From Nemopilema nomurai (lineage: Eukaryota; Cnidaria; Scyphozoa; Rhizostomeae; Rhizostomatidae), in contig ML133436.1 of the NCBI GenBank assembly GCA_003864495.1, positions 372,001-436,000 on the forward strand: a DNA stretch of 64,000 bases. The letters run 5' to 3'. The notes beneath the pieces were generated by a model, which was not told where the DNA came from, searched no databases, and saw nothing but the letters and a program-made list of their open reading frames with translations. Below are positions 1-12,800 of this stretch, piece by piece (position 1 is the stretch's first letter; each line of letters begins with the position of its first letter). The position numbers and the translations under genes were made by a program.

Positions 1-119
1 CTAAACCACCATCTGTGTTTTTGGTAACAATATCTGCAAAATTATCTACACAACACTAAATTTTGCTCAACTGTGAAAATTAATGCAATTTTCGGTTTTC
101 ATGTCGGTTTTTTTTTTAG

Positions 120-2011
120 TTTTGTGCCAAGCCCAAAGATTCCTGTCATTCACGGATCCTTGAAAGAGGGCTCACCACTAAACCAAGGCAAAACGAGGCG
201 GGTATCGACCCCAGCCACTGTCGGTTTGCCCTACATCCCCGCCCCGGACTACGACGTTTCTGAATTCAAGGCAACTGGCGCGGAAAAAAATAACAATAAG
301 AGTATGTAACCAAACTAGCACTTTCTTTTATCGTATATGAAATAATGAGTGTTAAACTGCAATGCTCGATGTCATGTATGTGATGCAGGCGTTTGTTAAT
401 CCTTGCAAAACACACCTTTTGTGAACTCAACAAGCAGTCTCCGAACAAAGATGTCCTAAAAGCTGTCGCGTAAAACTATTAGCCGATCTGTTAATGCTGA
501 TCAAGGCTTTCGATTAAAATTCATTTCCATATTTAAAGCACACGGAACCTCCTCCCCCCTTAAACAATGTTGTGAAGGAAGATAAACATGTCGCTAAACA
601 ATTTGCGACAATTTGCGCTCCTACATACATTTGTTGTCATTTCGAAGTCGGAATCAAACATTGTATATGGGGGAGGGGAGACGTTTAGTAGGAAAGATGA
701 TTTGACTGTTCTAACACTTTTGGAGGGCATTTTCTTCTTGTATTCTTTATGTGTATGAAGGACTGGCATGTTAAATATGGCTATTTTGGGGTTTTCGAGG
801 TCTATGGCTAACATGTGACGTCATTATTGGTGCATGTTCAATGTTCCGTCTTGCTTTCCCGGCAATTACTGTTTATTGTTGATATTTCTATCCATTCAAG
901 GTATCATAACACTATACATCTCTTTGGTCTGTTATACCTTTCATTTTAGAGCTTTTGAAGTTGCATTTGTTCATAATGTATGCTTTGGGGGGTAATTTAT
1001 AGCCTTAATTATTAATCTTTATCCCGGCATCCTTTGTTATGTTCATCATTTTGCCTTTTAACTTGTCCGTGCCTCTATGAAATCTTTGACTGTCAAAGTT
1101 TTCTTGATTCTTCAATAATTACTTCCTGGTTGATCTTCACGTGCATTTTCAACCCTTTCTTCCAGGTGCGTTACACCAATCAGCATCCGCTCCCGGCTTG
1201 ATGGATTCCCAAGAACTCACTGTTCAATTCGAAGAAGAAGAGTCAACTGTTATTCCACCTCCAGCTGATTTCGTCGCCATGCCTTTCCCGCCACCCCCTC
1301 CGGATGTTGACCTCAGCATTTCTGAAGACCCGTAAGTTTCCTGGTCCCTTGATACTTTTAAAATATTCAAGCAATGTCGTCATCTGCTAGCAATTTTCGC
1401 ATGAAACCAAACCCTCCTTGCAGTATAGTTTCAAAATTCATCTCCCATCCACCCCCCTTGCGTTCATTTGATCCTTGCGGTGTTTGTATGCTCCGTGTAA
1501 GTGAATAAGAGATTCGTTTTTACATGGCTTTGCGAGCAAAACACCTTCATGTTTTCTTAGGCTTCGTTCAACAAGACTACGTAATAGTACTGAACCAAAG
1601 CCCCTGCCCTACCTCAATTGGTTTTTTTTTAAACGCCTCTGTATGGTCGCATTTGGTCACTATGATAGGTGATCAATTTTTACCGCTGATTATTGCTAAG
1701 GTTTCATCTCCTCCGCAGAGACTCATGTGTGGCCACATTGTCTTAAATGGTTGTATAGAAATGTAAAAAAGCAACTCTAGCCTAAAAGACATTTCCTATT
1801 TAAGGGGTTTTCAGCAAGTTTTATTGGCCTTGCAAAAGATACCTTACAGCAATACCTTTGACGTCATATTTATAGTGAATCTCCTATTTTTGTTTCGTTT
1901 CTTTGCAGTGATGACAACAAGGGTATGATTGCTGATGATAACCCGTTTGCTGGTATCAAGTTAAAAAAGACTGTCACCAATGACCGATCGATGCCAGTCA
2001 TCCAGCCCTGA
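120..2011 (+). CDS. 3' exons of a proline-rich WH2-like actin-binding protein (partial)
   Basis: Three coding exons can be joined: 120-301, 1166-1331 and 1909-2011 (TGA stop). Each has a clean acceptor (ttttttttag, cttccag, tttgcag) and donor (gtatgt, gtaagt), and the phases agree (exon ends in phase 1, then phase 2). The joined product is a Ser/Pro-rich C-terminal tail with an acidic stretch (QFEEEEST), a proline run (PFPPPPPDVD) and, just before the stop, KLKKTVTNDRSMPVI. That last motif closely resembles the LKKT half of the WH2 actin-binding motif in WIP/verprolin proteins, which carry LKKTVTNDRSAP. The helical LLxxI half of WH2 is poorly represented here. The role is therefore inferred as binding actin monomers or the cytoskeleton. 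The protein's upstream part, including any SH3, PH or motor domain, is outside the window, so the family cannot be named. The gene is a real spliced gene with good confidence; the identity is tentative. Confidence 0.72.
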
Positions 2012-2358
2012 ATCTTGAACAAATGTGTTACTAAAGTGAGTTTTTCCATTTTGTATTCACCAATCTACAACCATCGAATATTTCTCGATATCCGGTCCTA
2101 TTCCTTAACAAAAGATGCAGTTTTTGAAAAGAAGTGAATCTGCCTGCATCTAAGATTTGGTTCTCGTTACACTGTACTAAACTTGAAGCCTTTAAGGTCA
2201 CCCCTCTATCAAACTGTTCGATGTTCGATTCTTTAGAAATTATTTATTGTTTTGTAGGTGAACAAGGTAAGCTTGTGAAAGCTGATCAATTAATGTGGAA
2301 TAGTTGCTGATCTTAGCGAATTCGACTAAAGCAATTTGTTTTTGCTGATTACTAATAG

Positions 2359-2364
2359 AATAAA
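2359..2364 (+). terminator. Candidate polyadenylation signal for the WH2-like gene
   Basis: AATAAA lies about 350 bases past the TGA at 2009-2011, a plausible 3' UTR length. In AT-rich DNA this hexamer is common, so it is only a candidate. Confidence 0.35.
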
Positions 2365-4685
2365 ATTGCAGATTTAATTTTTTCGATCTAAGTAATTGAC
2401 TCTTAGATTTAAACATTCATAGTTTTAAAAGATATGTAGGGCTTTTTAGTTTCATTAGAAGAAACTAAATACGTTTGCAGTCTTTGTAAGATTGTATGCA
2501 GTTTGAATTCTTCCAGAATCTGGCGGTGCTTGGTATTCTTTGCCATGCCCGTAACGTAATTTGTTAGAAGAATTACCTGTAGCTGTAAGGGTACGTGGGT
2601 TCATGGTGTGTCTATGGATTCCACTTGGTTCAGGGTAATAATTTTGATGGGCATATCTTGCAAGTGAGTATTTGCAGAGGGTTTACCTTTGTATCAGTGA
2701 ATCTGAGAAAATAACAGCTAAAGAGGGAACTTAGAATTGAAGATAAATAGGGTTCATAAATATATCCACAAAGATTTTAATACAAGCAGTATAGAACTGC
2801 ACCAGCCGAAGTTCTTCCACAATTAATTTGCTTTTGTGAGAGTTGATTGTCACAATCAAGTTTTTATTTCTATGTAAGGAATCATAGATTTACACATTTT
2901 CCAATTTCAGTTCTTTTCGTGACAGCTTTGGCCGTGACTGGGATCCTCTTTGCCCAGCCGTCAAAATACTTACAAAAGAATTTCGTATATTCGTTATCTA
3001 GAAATATGCTGGGGATTTATAAATATTGATTGATATGATTAATTTATTAGAACTCTGGCTGATAATTCAGCAGGAATTTGACTGATTGATATCCTTGGCT
3101 TTGAAGTTACTTTTAGAGAAACAGTCTTCACGCAAATATATTGTGAAGTTGGAGAACGGTTTCTTATCTGTTTTGCTTCATTCCTAGTTGTTTTTGTAGC
3201 AATTCTAATGATCGAATTTTACAGAAGCATGAGAATTGCCTCCTTCTTCACTGCTTTGAATGAAGACCGATAATTTATTATTTGTTACCTCCGATTATGT
3301 GGTGTGAAATATTGTGATGATTCCAAAACAAGTTGTCAACTCAATAGCTCCATACCGCCTGTGATATATGATAAAGTCGCCTGTGATACTAGCATTTACT
3401 TTCAATATTGTGAGTTTTACTTAAACTAATTTTACTTTGGCTTCGTTTTGCCTAAATTCAACTAATCAGAAAGAAAGCATTTATATATTTAATTCTCATC
3501 CAAAATTCCTGAAAAATCATTCAACATTCATTTTGCGCAATCCTATTAAAATGCATCAGAAATTACAAAGTTTCAAGATTTCTTCAAGTATATTACCGAT
3601 ACTCATGACGCGAGGAATCTTTCTCTAGAAACTTCAAGAGTTTTATATTTACAACAATAACATGTAAAATCTTGGACTTGCTACAGTGGTTTTTTAGGAT
3701 TGAACCAAAAATTCCTCATTTTCAATTTTCATATTTCTACATTTAATGCTTTCCTATTTATTTGCACTCTATAGCCAAAAGGTTTGAAGTAAAGGTATCA
3801 AACAGATTTTCCGAAACTCTAGCCATTTCCTTAAACTCAGCCATTTGTTATGATGTAATTTTCAGCTATCTGTAATTTTTCTAAAGTTTATATCGACGCA
3901 GATAAATAGTTTGGTATTGTAAATAGAACATTCGAGACTTGATTGGATTTGTTAATTATTTCGTACATTTCTTAGCATTACAAAGTCCGTATTGCTATGT
4001 CAAGTGGAACAATATCGCTCTCCCGTTTCAATTTCCCTACAATCGTCCACGACCATTTATAATCAACTCAAATATTTTCATATCCTTTAGAAAAATATGT
4101 ACTTTTAAATGCTGGGACAATGCGTATTTTTGATTATTTGTTTGTCGCATAGATAATAATTGATGAAAACGATCTTGGGGATTTGTGCAATGAATCATTC
4201 TATGTTTGCTTGAAACCTTAGGCCTAGTCCGAATTACTCCTCGTCTCCAAAGATCAGTGCTCCTCCCTAGTGGTCTGAGCATGCGCGTGAACGGAGACGT
4301 AGTCGTACGCGTGGTCACTGAAATAGATTGCAATCAGCAACAGTAACAAAAAGGAAGGAAAAGAGAAAAGCAGGGCGCCATTCTTAGTCTCTGTACTGGA
4401 ATGAAATTTTTAAAAGCAACGCTAGATGTTCTCCAACCAACCAACGCTTAGCCAAGTCAATACACGTCAGCGAGTCTATGATGCTTGTATCAACATCACT
4501 CTCCCTACAGAGTGCCAAGCTGTCGGTACAAAGTCTGGACAGAATGTGCTAATCTTGAAAATATGCAAAGAAAATTACTTTCATCAGGTTTTTGAAGCGA
4601 TGCTACATCTCCCTTGATTCATACGACCTTGTTATACCCCTACCCATATTCATAACCTGCTTTCATATGGACACATCCCACAGAG
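2365..4685. other. Intergenic stretch, no gene seen
   Basis: AT-rich sequence with only short chance reading frames and no exon-like pair of splice sites with coding character. The patch at about 4200-4330 is GC-richer than its surroundings and contains several CpG-bearing words (gcatgcgcg, gtcgtacgcg). It could be an old transposon fragment or a regulatory element, but I cannot assign it. Confidence 0.5.
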
Positions 4686-4855
4686 GATAAGCTGCCTGTT
4701 AGGTGAAGTTACCTGTCAATTACACTATTTTGTTGGGTGCGCCAACTTGTCGGGCGGAATACCTTGTCGGATCCGTTGCCTTGCTGGATACACCTTTTTG
4801 TCGTACGTATTACCCTGTCGGATAAGTTATTCTGTCGGACAAAATTCGTTGAAAA
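4686..4855. repeat. Degenerate 17-bp tandem repeat, about 10 units
   Basis: Cut every 17 bases from 4686, the sequence falls into ten units whose 3' half reads approximately ttaccttgtcgg. Units at 4737, 4754, 4805 and 4822 end in tgtcgg, and that at 4771 in tgctgg. The units at 4686, 4703, 4720 and 4788 are more diverged (tgttag, tgtcaa, tgttgg, tgtcgt), and the last unit (4839) is very poor. The 5' half of each unit is variable. Because 17 is not a multiple of three, reading frames that cross it are not evidence of a protein. Confidence 0.8.
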
Positions 4856-6721
4856 ATGTACAAGATCGTTTGAAATATCTCACGGCTTCAAGTACAAACC
4901 AAAGTTTGGTCATCCCGTAGAGCCGTAGAAGATACACCCTTGAACACTAATTAATCTTTTTAGTACGTGAAAGTTCTTTGGCAGAATTGAATCACTTTAT
5001 TTGTATTATAGTTCTAAAGGACGCACGAGATGGCTTTAAAGAATGAAATAAGACTTTGAAATTGCTGCCATTCCTTAGTAAATGTACCCCCGAGCTTGGT
5101 TGCTAAATAAAAAACTTCGATTGAATGCTCTCGGAATCCGGCTTTTAGAATTCGTGACCTTCAAGGTTGTTTGGAATATGAAAGAATCCATGGGGGAGAC
5201 GGGATATCCTCCCAATCCAAGCTGATTGGTCACCCATGCACAACATGGCATTGTTGCAAAACAACACGGCCTAATTAAAGGCATTTGCGTTCGTACCTAC
5301 CTCGAACTGCATTTGGAACCAACGAAAACGTAGACAACACAGGCTTGATGCGTAAGTACCTCAATTATTTCACCATGTTCTAACCTCATTCTGTTATTGT
5401 TTAATTGTTTATACTAGTTGTAGCTTAACTTTACGTCGTTACGGGTCTTGTATTTTCGATAGCAGATTAACTCTACCACTGTATACCAAACATACGCCGG
5501 CCCTTGTTAGAAAATTAACCAAAAGATAAACGGGCTTTACAACCGAATACATCCAGCTTACAAGATTGGAATCAATACTTTGATCTGTAACTGTGCTGTT
5601 GATAATGATAAATTTTTTCAATGACGAGCCCCACTTTCTTAGAGCATCCAAATTTGGTGGGGTTTTGTGGCTCCACAAAATACTAAACATACCGGTAGTT
5701 GATTCGATTATGCGTTCGTTCAGACAAAGATATAATTTTCGAAGTGGTATTGCCCTAGAGTGCAAAACAACATCGAACTAAGTTCCATGGTCTTCAGTAT
5801 ATTTCGAAATTGCTCCCTTGGGCCTTTGAATAGCGTGATTGTTTGACTGTTGTCCATAATTGTCATCAAAGAGCCTTTGTGTAATCATTCTGTCAGATGA
5901 ACTTTAGAAGCATTTTTGTGATGAATAGAATTGTCGTCTTAAACGATGCTTGAACATAGCTACATTGGACATTTATTCTGGGGCTGTACTTTGCTTAGGG
6001 GGTCACAAAAATGTGTGATTAGAATTTGTTAAAAGATTCTATTTCACATCTGATTCGCGCTACAATTTAGGATCACTGAAGCATTCCCAGACGTTCTGAT
6101 AATTTCTTGAATGCAAAGAACGTTCATTAGCTATCAATCAATTATCATTATCGATATATCGCTTGAAAATGAAAGGTTGCATCAACAACAACAACAACAG
6201 GAGGACTAGAGCAAAAAATCACGAACTTATAACCAAATGCAAGTAAAGTCTCATGAAACAACACAAAACAAATGGGTTTCATTAGAACAACCTTTCCTAA
6301 CCATTTACCGTCCTTTTTGTAACCTCTGTAGTAGATTACCCAGGGAAACGAGCCTTGTATTTCTTCCAAAGGTTTAGCGTGGAAGCTATTTTGCAAAATT
6401 CTCCATTTTGTTAATCTTTCTGCAATAATCATTGTCAACATCTTCTCCTCTTTTAGTCAAGTATAAGCAGTCCAAAATTCCGTTTTGTTAATAAAACATA
6501 CACCATATAATGACCGGATATCCAGTCAATGACATTTGTCTCAAAAGTTATTTACATACGAAACGTGTGCTTTTCTTCTTTCGATAAATTCTTCTTCTTA
6601 GAGAAGTATCAAAACTCCTCTTCGCCTGTGCTGATAATCCGAATATATCCTTTACCACACATGAAAACACATTTTAATCATCTCTGCAGCAATGCTTGTA
6701 CGCTGATTGGCTTTCTGAAAC
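4856..6721. other. Intergenic stretch upstream of the FMO gene
   Basis: No gene can be supported. A (CAA)n microsatellite lies at 6182-6199. A minus-strand frame of 97 codons (6148-6441) crosses it and has no recognisable domain. The last few hundred bases before 6722 should hold the FMO promoter and 5' leader, but no unambiguous TATA box or initiator stands out. Confidence 0.45.
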
Positions 6722-9700
6722 ATGGCCTCGGTTCAAAGTGACCCCCTTGATGTAGTTGTGATTGGCGGTGGTTGGTCAGGCATTCTCCTGTGCAAGTATG
6801 CGAAGGAGCACGGCCTCAGGGTTGCGGTGCTTGAGCAGCGAAACTGCGCAGGCGGTGTGTGGTGTTTCTCGAAGGACCCGGCCGTCACGACAGTGATGAA
6901 GACCACGAGGACCTCATCCTCAGCAACAACAACCGAGATGAGTGACTTCCCCATGCCAGAAGAGATCGGAGAGTTCCCTAAGCACGATGACATCTACGAC
7001 TACCTGACCTCGTATGTGCAGCACTTCAAGCTCGAAGGCCATTTTCGCTTCAACTGCAAGGTCAAATGCGTCAGGAAGTTCAACACGTTTTGGAACGTGG
7101 AGGTCGAAAGCGGTGAAGTCTATAGATCGAAGCATGTTGCAGTTTGCAGTGGTAAGAGCGGTGATAGCAATTCCAAGAACCGGAATGGCTAGTTAGGATT
7201 TAAAATATTAAGCCTAATTTGTAGTCTTTATTAGATTAGTTTACTATTAAACAGTTAGCAAAGAGAGTACTTAAGTGATAATATGTCACATTTGATAATT
7301 GACATCAGAGTTGCTAATGAGTTATACGGCCTAACTCTATAGACCAACACAAGATCTTTTGATACCACTTTGGCCACCATGTATTTAGAATGCCAACTTT
7401 ACTTGAAATATACGTTATAATTAATCAATAAACTACACAAAATTGACTTAATTTAATAATAAGTAAATAATCACTGCATAGGACGTTGAGCAACTGGGTC
7501 TCATTTAAAAAACGATGCTACCAATCAATTTCGTCCTTAATGTGTTGCATTCCAACTTCGTACCTTGTTAATGTATCTCTTTTTCCATCCATTCTGTCAA
7601 CACGTCAGGTATACACCAGCGCCCAGACCTCTCACCAAAGGAACACCTACTGAAAGACTTTACTGGAACGGTAAATCATTCCGGCGAATTCAAGGAGTTC
7701 AAGGAAGAGCATCGAGGCAAGAAGATCTTGATAATTGGCGGCGGAGAGACGGCGAGTGACATTTTAGAGGCCTGGTACCCACACTGCGATCAGATCATTT
7801 GGTGCATTCCACGAGGGCAGCACTTCTTTAGAAAGAATGCCAAGATTCTTCCACACCGTAAGCCTCAGGCACTTGACAAGGCGTCTTCACGTGCACTTAA
7901 ATTGATCTCACCACACGCAAAAAGCAAACCAGGTACACGGCTTTCGATTTCTCCTTCCTTTCTCGATTAAAGTAAGCAGACATATTGCTAGTACGCTATT
8001 AGTGGTGCAAAGCAGACTAGGTAAAGAAGCAGATATGCTATGTGTGCATAATCTGCAGACAGCATTTTGTGGACACATCAGTGCAGCACGAAGCTAGTCT
8101 GGGACCCAACCCTTGCTGTAAGAGAAACATAGCAGTTTAACAGACTGATTGAGAGTACTGCTGACATGCTCAAACTACGTATGCGCAGTTATCATTGCAT
8201 TCATGTAAATATATATCTTTACCAATGATGAAGTGCCTCCTTTAGAGGAGTCTCCAATGAGTAGTTCAATGTCCAGAAAAAAGTTTAACCTTCCTCCGGC
8301 AGCAATTTTTATAACTCAAACCTTCCTCATTACCAACGAAAAAATTTTATTTTTACAATAACATATTTTGTAAAGTAGAATTTACAAAGAAACCTTCCTC
8401 AAATATGACATCAACAGACAAAACTGTCAATTTTTCTGGACTCTGGAGTAGTCTGAACTTCCTGAAAGAACATTGCTCATTAAACAGGCAGATGCAGAGC
8501 TGATTAACTTAGATTGATCTTCATGCAATCTCAACAGGTTTCTACATGTATGTGTGTTTGAGTATGTGTTTATGCGTGCAGAGTTTAAAAGATAACAAAC
8601 ATATTCTTCAAACATTATTAGTTTTCACATTTACGATTCTCTAGCAATCCACATTTCTGGAGATGTTTCTTTGCCTCTAAGGATCAGGGTCATAGATACA
8701 CTGTATACTTGCAGTAAAACAAGTCTGATCTTTGCTGCGAAGGAATATCTACATGAAAGTATATTTTAATTCTCCTAGGTCTAGCATGGGTGTGCAAGTG
8801 GACTACAAAAGGATCCCTTCTGGCGTACCAAGGCCACGGCATACCAGAATTCCGCAACAACGCCACTTTCTTTCACTCATTCATCAACAAACATGCCCAT
8901 GTGTTGGACTATGTCGACTATCAAAGAGTAGTTCCGAAAGGGCCAATTGCATCTGTGAAAGGACGAGAGGTTCTGTTCAGTGATGGGCAGACACTGGAAG
9001 TCGACCACATAATTCTTTGCAGTGGCTACATCACCGAGTTCCCATTCTTGCCGCCAGGCATGCGAACGGTACAGTTTAGGGAAAACTACAAGTTTGTTTT
9101 CAGTCAAGAGGACACGAGCCTTGCGTTCATTGGGTTTGTTAGGCCCATCGTTGGATCAATCCCAAGCATCGCAGAAATGCAAGCTCAGTGGGTCGCGAAG
9201 GTTTGGAGCAACAAGATTCCTCTTCCGAAAGCAGAGACAAGAGCTCTGGAGGTGAAGAAGGATGCCATGTTCTGGTCAGAATACTTTAAGAATACCTCCC
9301 AAAGACTGCAGACACTGGTGGAAGGGTATACGTACCTAGACGATGTCGCGAGGGTAAGCCGCGTGTACCCGGACTACTGGTCTTTGTTCAAACGCAGCCC
9401 GCGGGACGGCTTTACCGCGTACTTTGCGCCATATAACGGATGCTCTTTTCGCCTTAATGAACCAGACATGCAGACGCAAGCCTTGGAGACGCTAAGGCGC
9501 CACAGCAACAACACCATTACACCACTAAACCTGCTACTCAATCTGTTTCTGCGAATAATCTGGTTCGATTGGTTCCTTGATCAGGTCTCTGTGCTAAAGT
9601 ACTGGTGTCAGACTAATAGTTTCATGCGAAAAGTTGGGAATTCTCGATTAGTGAGGGCGCTGGATTACCTATGGACAGCACCCAAGAGGTGTCTTTTTGA

Positions 9701-9740
9701 TGACAAAACAGGTCATCTGTCAGACCCCAAACATCTTTAG
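6722..9740 (+). CDS. Flavin-containing monooxygenase (FMO family)
   Basis: Three exons, 6722-7151, 7609-7932 and 8779-9740, encode 571 residues; both introns are phase 1 and GT-AG. FMOs use FAD, NADPH and O2 to oxygenate soft nucleophiles (N, S) in small molecules, usually at the endoplasmic reticulum. The FAD Rossmann motif VVIGGGWSG is at residues 12-20. The FMO signature FxGxxxHxxxF is exact (F161, G163, H167, F171). The NADPH motif GGGETA is at 187-192, followed by SD. The usual FATGY element appears as LCSGY before TEFPFLP in exon 3. Length is slightly above the roughly 530-residue animal FMOs. A hydrophobic stretch near residues 495-520 (LNLLLNLFLRIIWFDWFL) could be a membrane anchor. 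The start ATG sits just before the Rossmann fold, where FMO proteins begin. The family assignment is firm; the substrate and FMO subgroup are unknown. Confidence 0.95.
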
Positions 9741-9820
9741 CAGGGTCATGCAATGACGGCAACTCGATGGTATATATTCCAATCACAAGCCTCCATTCTA
9801 TATGCATGTGTATGGCTCAA

Positions 9821-9826
9821 AATAAA
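9821..9826 (+). terminator. Candidate polyadenylation signal of the FMO gene
   Basis: AATAAA lies 80 bases after the TAG stop at 9738-9740, a typical position for a short 3' UTR. Confidence 0.55.
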
Positions 9827-12800
9827 CAGACCAAGCTCATATTGTGCACTGTTGGTTCTTAGAAAAAACAAAGCTGTTATCAAATTAGCAACTTCTTCAC
9901 CATGCATTTAAAAGTGCAAGTATACAAGTGCAATAACAAGTAGAATATTTTTTGACAAATGGTGATTGCATTTGAACCCAGCTAAATGTATGAAGACTCT
10001 ATGAACATTCTATGAGCAACAACAATAAGCATTGACCACTATCAAGGACATCAAGGTACCTTACAAAAAGATCCACGCAACATCTTGTTATGAATACAAC
10101 CACGATCTGGCCAAAGAAGCTGATCCTATATAAATGGAATTTTGTCTCTATATGAAATTTTATAACTAACTTAGTTTACCAGCTCAATCATAGTTTACAC
10201 CAATCATTGATTCTGTTATTCAATTCGTTTTTGCTTATCTTGAATATTTTATAGTTAAGCAAAGTTAAATTCAATTGATAATTTTGCACCTTATTTAGTC
10301 TTTCGAAATTAATATAAGTTAACAGAGGTTAATTTAGCCAAGTTTGGCTAACATTTAAGATTGAATATCTACTGGAAAAATATTTTTCACAAATTCAACT
10401 TCAGTTCAGTTTTGCTCCAAATATTTTCAATTTTTTGTTTCTGTCAATTTTTTTGCAGAAAAAACCTTCCTTAGATCCATTTAATCACTTTTGCGTAAGT
10501 TCGATGTAAGATGACAGTGGATGCTATATTATTGTAGAGTGAAGGAATAGACATTTCGAAAGGCATTTCAAAATGGCGCTTCAAAACAAAATGGCATTTC
10601 GAAGTTATGAAAGGAGATCGCAGTTTTTAACCAAAAAAGATTAACGTATGATAAGAAACGTAATAAGCGTAAGATGAACTTTTTAAAAAAATTAGATAAG
10701 GGGATTGATACAGTGATCTGAGCCCATCATATGCACGCCAATGAGAAATTAAAAATTGTACACAGTTGAAAAATAGGCCACATTTAAAGCACAGCACCCT
10801 GAATACAATCGGGCTCTAAAGAATTCTTGAAGTGCACGTGGAAATTGCAGGCCATGCTGACTTCACCGCAGAAAAGGCAGAGGGGTCGAGAATGTTGTAT
10901 GTTGGCGGTAAACATTACAAAAGAATTGTTTAGGCCTATTCAGTTTAAGGAATTTCAAGCACTTGTGGCCATTCAAGATCCCTCCCGACCAGACAGCAAA
11001 GGCCAATAATTTTTACATGTGAAAAACGAGATTAACAGTCCTACCCATGATGCTCCGAGGCAGTGGAGGCTGGATGTTGCATAAAGCTGTCAATCAAAAG
11101 TTCACGTGATTGCGTGTTGTCCTACTTGGCGTAGCAAGGAAAGTGCTAATTGAGAATTAACTGGAATTCAATTGTATTTAAAATACAATATTTCACTCAT
11201 TTCGTAAATGATGACGTTTCTTGTCACACAGAGTAGAAAACAGACTCCAATGGGCCTAAAATTTCATGCTTTGATATAACAGATCAATTTTGGACATGTA
11301 GCTCTTTGTTATTCATCTACTCAAATAGGTTGGGTTAAAAATGTCGTTAGCAATATCACTATGATGGCTTTTTATTGATTCAATTTGATATTAAAGGGAT
11401 CAGTAGCATTACTCTGACTGCATGGTTCATATAGCAGGCTGCCTGGATAGCATGCTGAACTTCGAGACAAATACAAATGATAATTATAATCTGGTGAATT
11501 CGTGTCCACCCAAAGTCACTGTTTTTTTAACTGTCGTTCAATAACATCATCAAATGCCAAACTGGGTTGATAAAGTTTTGAATCCACAATTTTGATCTGT
11601 ACATCTTCTAAGAGAATCAAAAAGAGAGAGGAGAAACTCAGTTTATTAATTGCAGATGTTCATAGCTCATCTTTTAAGTGCTAATTAATTTATGATGACC
11701 ATGCAGCAGATGCTAGAAACTATGAGCTGTCATCAATTTAACTGTTTATGTTTCAAAATAAATTCTCGTTTCGATAAAAGACAGACAGGCTTCTTTACGC
11801 GAGCACTTTAAACATATGCATATCCTGGATCCATCAAAATCTATTTGATATCTTCATATTCTAATTTTGACAATTCCTTTTTAGTTCAAATGTAGTCTGT
11901 CAGCAATTAAACTTACCTTTCATTACAAAATAAGAGACAGACGACACCAGCTAAGGGATTAAAGAAGAGCATCATTTTTAAATATGGAGTCAACTTATTG
12001 CATGCCATTCTCGGTGAATGCTTTATAAAGAACATGGTTGCCTTATGTATGCAGTTGTGGTAAATATTTACTCTTAGACAAAATTGTTTCTTTTAGAGAC
12101 ATGCAAAGCTTAATGTCAAACATATACAGGCACCTTTCTTGTCCCTCATTACAGTAATATTCCCAACTCTATCTTTAATACCAGAAGTAATATATATTCT
12201 TTATTAACTAGCTGACAGCAACCGACAATGCCATTCAAACTTTCATTCATTTTTTATTCAAATTGGTTCTGCCTTTAAGATGCCTTTTCTGTGCGCATAG
12301 CACTTTCGGTTCTCTCGGAGACCGTGCTTGGCAAAGATCTATAATCTGACCTATTAATAAAGCCTTGTACAATATTATCACAAGATAAAGTTTCATATTA
12401 GCTCAGCTTTGCCTGCTGCAAGCAAGACTTTGTGGGAGCCTTCAAAAGTGACCTAGTATCCCTTTAAACACATCTTGGTACTGATATCTTCCTTGGACAA
12501 ATAATAAGTGAGAAAACTTTTAGGCCATTTCAAACTTTAGGCCATTTCAAACTTTGACGAAGTTCCCTTTTCGTTCAGCAACGTTAGAGTTATTTCCCAA
12601 TTGCTGTTTGATTGGTGCAAATGAAACTCCTCCGCATCACCAAAAAGGCACAGGCCTGGCTCTCATCAAACTTGGCGTCGACCGTCAATAACTGGACTTA
12701 AACAAGATTATGTTGGACAACACGATTCGTTTGACATCTTTTAGGGCCTCGAATTGCGAATACCGGGGTTATTTATTAATCTATAGAAGTTTAATACTCA

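Noticed and set aside
4037..4333. Minus-strand frame of 98 codons over a CpG-bearing patch
   Set aside because: Arg/Thr-rich translation without a domain; the patch may be a repeat fragment but no boundaries or terminal repeats could be seen.
5439..5765. Minus-strand frame of 108 codons
   Set aside because: No known motif; an overlapping plus-strand frame is equally open, which suggests low stop density rather than coding.
6148..6441. Minus-strand frame of 97 codons with a faint transposase-like WRIL segment
   Set aside because: No catalytic residues or continuous homology visible; it overlaps a (CAA)n microsatellite that encodes a Val run and looks like chance.
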